This document shows positions 7,461-9,874 of a stretch of DNA of 9,874 nt, piece after piece. Source of the stretch: Thermomicrobiales bacterium (GTDB lineage Bacteria; Chloroflexota; Chloroflexia; Thermomicrobiales; CFX8); assembly GCA_037045155.1 (NCBI GenBank), contig JBAOIG010000006.1:1-9874 (forward strand). The letters are read 5' to 3'. Below the pieces are notes generated by a model that saw only the letters and a program-made list of their open reading frames with translations, was not told the DNA's origin and searched no databases. Numbering within the stretch: position 1 is the stretch's first letter; the number at the start of each line of letters is the position of its first letter. A program made the translations under genes and the position numbers.

Positions 7461-7683
7461 ACTTGGGCTTACCTCTACTAGTATAGTATAACCACACACT
7501 GAAGTTTATAAAGTTTATAAAAAAGCGGGAACAATGCTTAAAATTATTTGAATCAGTTTTTTTGTTGATTATTTTTCTGTGAAAAGTTTTTATTAAGTTT
7601 AGAGAGTAAACTAACATAAGAAATTTTATTTGTATCTACCCAGAAGGTGTCCCCACCTATAAATATACTGAGTCGCTAACTAG
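7461..7683. other. Spacer or extra 5' rRNA sequence between rpl14 and LSU beta
   Basis: About 220 nt after rpl14 have no ORF or cloverleaf. A short hairpin (GGTG-GGGA-CACC, near 7643-7654) and a repeated CTAGTAG (about 7457-7463 and 7475-7481) are seen on the minus strand. It may be leader, processed spacer, or an expansion at the 5' side of LSU beta. Confidence 0.4.
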
Positions 7684-8043
7684 TTAATACAGGTATTGAA
7701 AAGCTACCCTAAACTTTTTGATTTTTAAAGCCTTACTTGTAGGCCCGTACATTTCCTTACCTATCGTATTCATGCGCTTCTTTAGAAGAACTAGGTTATT
7801 ATTTGGAAAAAAATAATATAAACCCCACGGCTTAGTATAGCACCTTTGGGATCTTATAACAATAGCCCTAACTTTACGTTTACGACGTTTTGTTAACTTA
7901 ACTTTTGTAAGCTTAAGTACAACCTTTAAAAACTTACCAATGTCAGCATGCTTACGAGTGCTACAACGTCTAGTTTGTATGACTTTCACTAGTAAGATTC
8001 CACTAGAATCACTAGGGATGGAAAAACTACCTTTTTGGAACAT
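7684..8043 (-). CDS. rpl14: Ribosomal protein L14 (uL14)
   Basis: This is a 119-residue protein, the normal length for L14. The order of motifs fits: an N-terminal SDSSGILLVKVIQTRRCSTRKHADIGKFL stretch in pieces (DNSGAKxVxCI…RRYAxVGD in the family), then KRRKRKVRAIVIRSQR (family KKGxVxxAVIVRTKK), NNNLVLLKK (family DNAAVLI), GKEMYGPTSKALK (family GTRIFGPVARELR) and a closing KIKKFRVAF. L14 sits on the large-subunit interface. ATG at 8043 overlaps the end of nad6 by 17 nt; the stop is TAA 7684-7686. A location just before the LSU rRNA in the same transcript is functionally apt. Confidence 0.92.
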   Translation of the reverse strand: MFQKGSFSIPSDSSGILLVKVIQTRRCSTRKHADIGKFLKVVLKLTKVKLTKRRKRKVRAIVIRSQRCYTKPWGLYYFFPNNNLVLLKKRMNTIGKEMYGPTSKALKIKKFRVAFQYLY

Positions 8044-8731
8044 TTAATTTAAAAATTCGGACCTGAGCCTTATGCTTAGCTTGTTTTACTGGGTTTTGTT
8101 TTCGTAATACCTCTAAATTAGAGGCGCCACCTTTGGTAAGTATATTACTTCTCTTAAGTTGAAAGTAAAAGGAAATAAAAAATATAATAAAAAAACTTAA
8201 AATTAAACCGCAATAAGCTACTAATAGGGGGTTGCGCGCAAAAAAAAATTGAAAAAATAAAAAAAAATCAGAAGTGACTAGGTCAAGAGCTGACTCATAA
8301 AAGTTAAAGTGTGCATAAGAGTAGCCGCTAAGTGACATTGGTGTTGCAAAAATATAAATTACAAAACTGCTGGCACAAAAAAAAGTAAACGATACCGGCA
8401 AGGCCTTTGACCCCGAGGGTAACGCGGTATTGGTAAGGTACAACATAATGAATAACAACAGTATAAAAAACTCCGTAAGTAATAAGAGCAGTATACATCC
8501 ATCGAATGAGGCTAAAAATCCAAAAAGTGAGGATGATAATAAAAAGAAAAAAAAATACTTAACTTTATACCGGAAATTGTTTCTATTAATACAACCCCAC
8601 AGGGAAAAACAAATAAAAAACAAAGTTAACATATCCAAAAAGTTAATGTATAGGAAAGCTTTAAAAAAAAGCTTCGAAAATGTGGTTATTAAAGCATTGG
8701 CGATGTTTCACAGATGTGTATAGCTAAACAA
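8027..8731 (-). CDS. nad6: NADH dehydrogenase subunit 6-like (ciliate ymf62 type)
   Basis: This is a hydrophobic protein with about five membrane segments: KYFFFFLLSSSLFGFLA, CILLLLLTEFFILLLFIMLYL, VSFTFFCASSFVIYIFA, LFFQFFF, and LLVAYCGLILSFFIIFFISF. A basic tail follows with LRKQNPVKQAKHKAQVRIF. The LLLTEFFILLLF segment with a membrane Glu and the KQ…R-F tail are what I associate with ymf62, the divergent ciliate Nad6; this is recall, not a computed match. The stop is TAG 8027-8029. The start is open: ATG 8632 or TTG 8638 would give about 200 residues. The frame stays open upstream, through one TGA-Trp, to TTG 8731 (234 residues), reading …HLWNIANALITTFSKLFFK…, just after trnE. I give the longest form. 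Confidence 0.68.
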
Positions 8732-8752
8732 TTAAAATTAACACAAAAAAAA

Positions 8753-8823
8753 CGTTTTAGCCGGGACTCGCACCCGAATTAGCAAATTGAAAGTCTGCTG
8801 TCCTACTCTTGAACGACTAAAAC
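8753..8823 (-). tRNA. trnE: tRNA-Glu (anticodon UUC)
   Basis: On the minus strand the acceptor is GTTTTAG/CTAAAAC, seven perfect pairs, with discriminator G. The anticodon arm is GCAGA-CTTTCAA-TTTGC (one weak pair) with anticodon TTC. The T arm is TCGGG-TGCGAGT-CCCGG. The length is 71 nt. It is the first recognisable gene after the non-coding block and lies about 20 nt before the longest nad6 reading. Confidence 0.94.
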
Positions 8824-8964
8824 GAAAAGGGGAACTTGCAAACTAGTCAAATTAGCGCCCCCGACACTGAGATAAAGCGTCGTTTGCGCTTAATGGGTCC
8901 ATGTGCGAGAAATATCCTTATATAAATGCTAACTCAAAAAGGGGTACCAGAACGTCGATAGTGA

Positions 8965-9082
8965 CCCCCCCCCCCCCCCTCTACATTAAAACCCCGACAC
9001 CACAAAGTATAGGGCGAGGTGGGTATAAGCTGGGCACACCCCCTTTCAAGGGTGATGGTATGCGATACGCGACCCCCCCCCC
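8965..9082. repeat. Two long C runs in similar context (C15 and C10)
   Basis: Fifteen C at 8965-8979 (preceded by CGATAGTGA) and ten C at 9073-9082 (preceded by CGATACGCGA) are both followed by TCT. The shared flanks suggest two copies of one element rather than independent runs. Confidence 0.75.
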
Positions 9083-9129
9083 TCTCCCAAGACTACCAAC
9101 TCAAAAAGAACTACTGAAAGCCTGGTAAT
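9008..9129 (+). repeat. Left arm of imperfect inverted repeat
   Basis: The best part, 9095-9129 (ACCAACTCAAAAAGAACTAC…), matches the reverse complement of 9729-9763 at 29 of 35 positions. A second block at about 9008-9052 (AGGG…GTGGGT…CACACCCC…AGGG) matches the reverse complement of about 9801-9840 at similar spacing (43 versus 38 nt between blocks). A further copy of the core CTAACTCAAAAAG lies at 8929-8941. Confidence 0.7.
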
Positions 9130-9407
9130 ATTGACGCTATTGAAAAACAACACGCGCAATACGGCCCTGAAAGCCTGCATCACCACCGACCTCAGCACGT
9201 TTATTGTTACCCCAGGCTTACGTACCTACACCTCAACCCTTGACTACACACGAGGCATCAGCAAAACGCCAATAGCCCCACCCCCAACGTGTAGAATAAA
9301 CCCTGAGCTAACACCGATAAATTAACTAATATACACACGCGGATGTAGCGGCACGCTAAGTATCGCACTGTATAGTAATGTATATTAGTAATATATTATA
9401 TATAATA

Positions 9408-9497
9408 CTATGTATACATATATATATATAATGTATTATGTATAATTTTATGCTATGTATACATATATATATATAATGTATTATGTATAATTTTATG
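9408..9497. repeat. Perfect tandem duplication, 45 bp x 2, pure AT-rich
   Basis: Units 9408-9452 and 9453-9497 are identical (each begins CTATGTATACATATATAT and ends ATAATTTTATG). Each unit contains a self-complementary TATAC/TATA stretch able to form a hairpin. It sits at the centre of the non-coding block. Confidence 0.95.
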
Positions 9498-9577
9498 TAT
9501 AATTACACACTATGTAATATTATATAACTATATATATAACGCATTATGTATAATTACGCACTATTTAATATTATATA
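9498..9577. repeat. 29-nt direct repeat, two near-identical copies 51 nt apart
   Basis: Copies at 9498-9526 and 9549-9577 (TATAATTACRCACTATKTAATATTATATA split here by IUPAC codes: positions 10 and 16 differ) are separated by an alternating TA stretch. They continue the AT-rich core after the 45-bp duplication. Confidence 0.9.
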
Positions 9578-9610
9578 AATAACCACACACGCGATGCTAC
9601 AGTTATGCTA

Positions 9611-9635
9611 CCCCCCCCCCCGGGGGGGGGGGGGG
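9611..9635. repeat. C11-G14 palindrome
   Basis: Eleven C (9611-9621) run directly into fourteen G (9622-9635), a perfect self-complementary stretch marking the border between the AT-rich core and the G-rich right part. Run lengths may be inexact. Confidence 0.9.
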
Positions 9636-9653
9636 TTGAGCCGGGGTTGAGCC
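9632..9653. repeat. 11-nt tandem repeat GGGGTTGAGCC x 2
   Basis: Two adjacent identical copies (9632-9642 and 9643-9653) directly follow the C-G palindrome. The role is unknown. Confidence 0.85.
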
Positions 9654-9728
9654 GCGCAGCGTCGGGTATGCCTATGTGGGTGCTGCCTGGGTGCTTACGT
9701 GCTTACACATCTTGTAGACATGGTGGCC

Positions 9729-9840
9729 ATTACCCAGCGATCAGTAGCTCTTTTTGAGTTAGTACTCATATAAGATAAGCACGTCCACACGTGTCTCGAG
9801 CCCTAAAAAGGGGTGTGTATTTTAACCCACAACAACCCTG
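9729..9840 (-). repeat. Right arm of imperfect inverted repeat
   Basis: The reverse complement of 9729-9763 matches 9095-9129 (29 of 35), and that of about 9801-9840 matches about 9008-9052. The arms face each other across roughly 600 nt containing the AT core and the C-G palindrome, giving the block a two-fold symmetry expected of a divergent control region. Confidence 0.7.
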
Positions 9841-9874
9841 CTCAACATTTTGCAGTGCGCCGGATTTTAGTGTG

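Larger units (their letters stand above)
8824..9874. promoter_or_regulatory. About 1-kb non-coding block, probable control region or origin
   Basis: No tRNA, rRNA or family-like protein is seen on either strand. The block differs sharply from the coding part. Its left portion (about 8900-9320) is C- and A-rich on the plus strand with long C runs. Its centre (about 9361-9590) is almost pure A/T with repeats. Its right portion starts with a C11G14 palindrome and is G- and T-rich. Imperfect inverted-repeat arms flank the AT core. All genes to the left read away from it. A bidirectional transcription start or replication origin is the natural inference; what lies to the right is outside the window. 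Confidence 0.5.

Noticed and set aside
7640..7683. Resemblance of the sequence after rpl14 (AGCGACT…GGTGGGGACACC) to the normal 5' end of 23S rRNA
   Set aside because: The real 5' domain landmarks (GGATGCCT, AAATCAACTGAGAT) are at 4691-4945; the match here is short and not followed by them.
8430..8723. 97-aa plus-strand ORF and the 63-aa plus-strand ORF at 4722-4913
   Set aside because: The first is antisense to nad6, the second antisense to the LSU 5' fragment; both are shadows.
8901..9325. Plus-strand ORFs of 75 and 64 aa in the non-coding block
   Set aside because: They are low-complexity, driven by C runs (strings of Pro) and repeats, have no family resemblance, and are on the opposite strand to all genes.
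1..9874. CRISPR array, insertion sequence or plasmid/phage module
   Set aside because: There are no regularly spaced repeats with unique spacers, no transposase-like frame, and the content is organellar.

Overview
The window looks like part of a ciliate mitochondrial genome. TGA is read as tryptophan, including at conserved Trp positions. Genes are tightly packed on the minus strand, with stops abutting or overlapping starts. Only four tRNA genes are present. Complex I genes, rpl14 and a ccmF-type haem lyase are mixed with short unnamed membrane or basic ORFs. The large-subunit rRNA is split, with its 5' fragment placed downstream of the main body and a tRNA gene between them, an arrangement known from Tetrahymena. 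I cannot name the species; the class of ciliate is open.

All genes are read right to left. In transcription order: a non-coding GC-rich/AT-rich block (about 8824-9874); trnE(UUC); nad6-like (ymf62 type); rpl14; main body of the LSU rRNA (rnl_b, about 5037-7460); trnY(GUA); 5' LSU fragment (rnl_a, about 4691-4945); trnM(CAU); trnL(UAA); a 73-aa two-helix ORF; a 112-aa ORF resembling the nad5 C-terminal tail; nad4, whose frame is broken in a 12-T run; a 47-aa and a 107-aa membrane ORF; nad9 continuing in one open frame into nad4L; a 157-nt spacer; a 76-aa ORF; a 166-aa very basic ORF; and the N-terminal part of ccmF, cut by the left edge.

The genes fall into three groups. Complex I membrane and peripheral subunits are nad4, nad4L, nad6, nad9 and perhaps a nad5 tail. 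The translation set is split rnl, rpl14, tRNAs and probably the 166-aa ORF. Cytochrome c maturation is represented by ccmF. One polycistronic transcript starting near the right-hand block would cover all of them; this is inferred from the shared strand and tight spacing.

The right-hand kilobase is not recognisably coding. It has long C runs, a perfect 45-bp AT tandem duplication, an 11-C/14-G palindrome, and an imperfect inverted repeat (arms about 9008-9129 and 9729-9840) around the AT-rich core. This is a plausible bidirectional control region or origin. The points most worth a second look are the uninterrupted nad9-nad4L frame, the split and permuted LSU rRNA, the nad4 frame break, the possible detached nad5 tail, and this inverted-repeat block.
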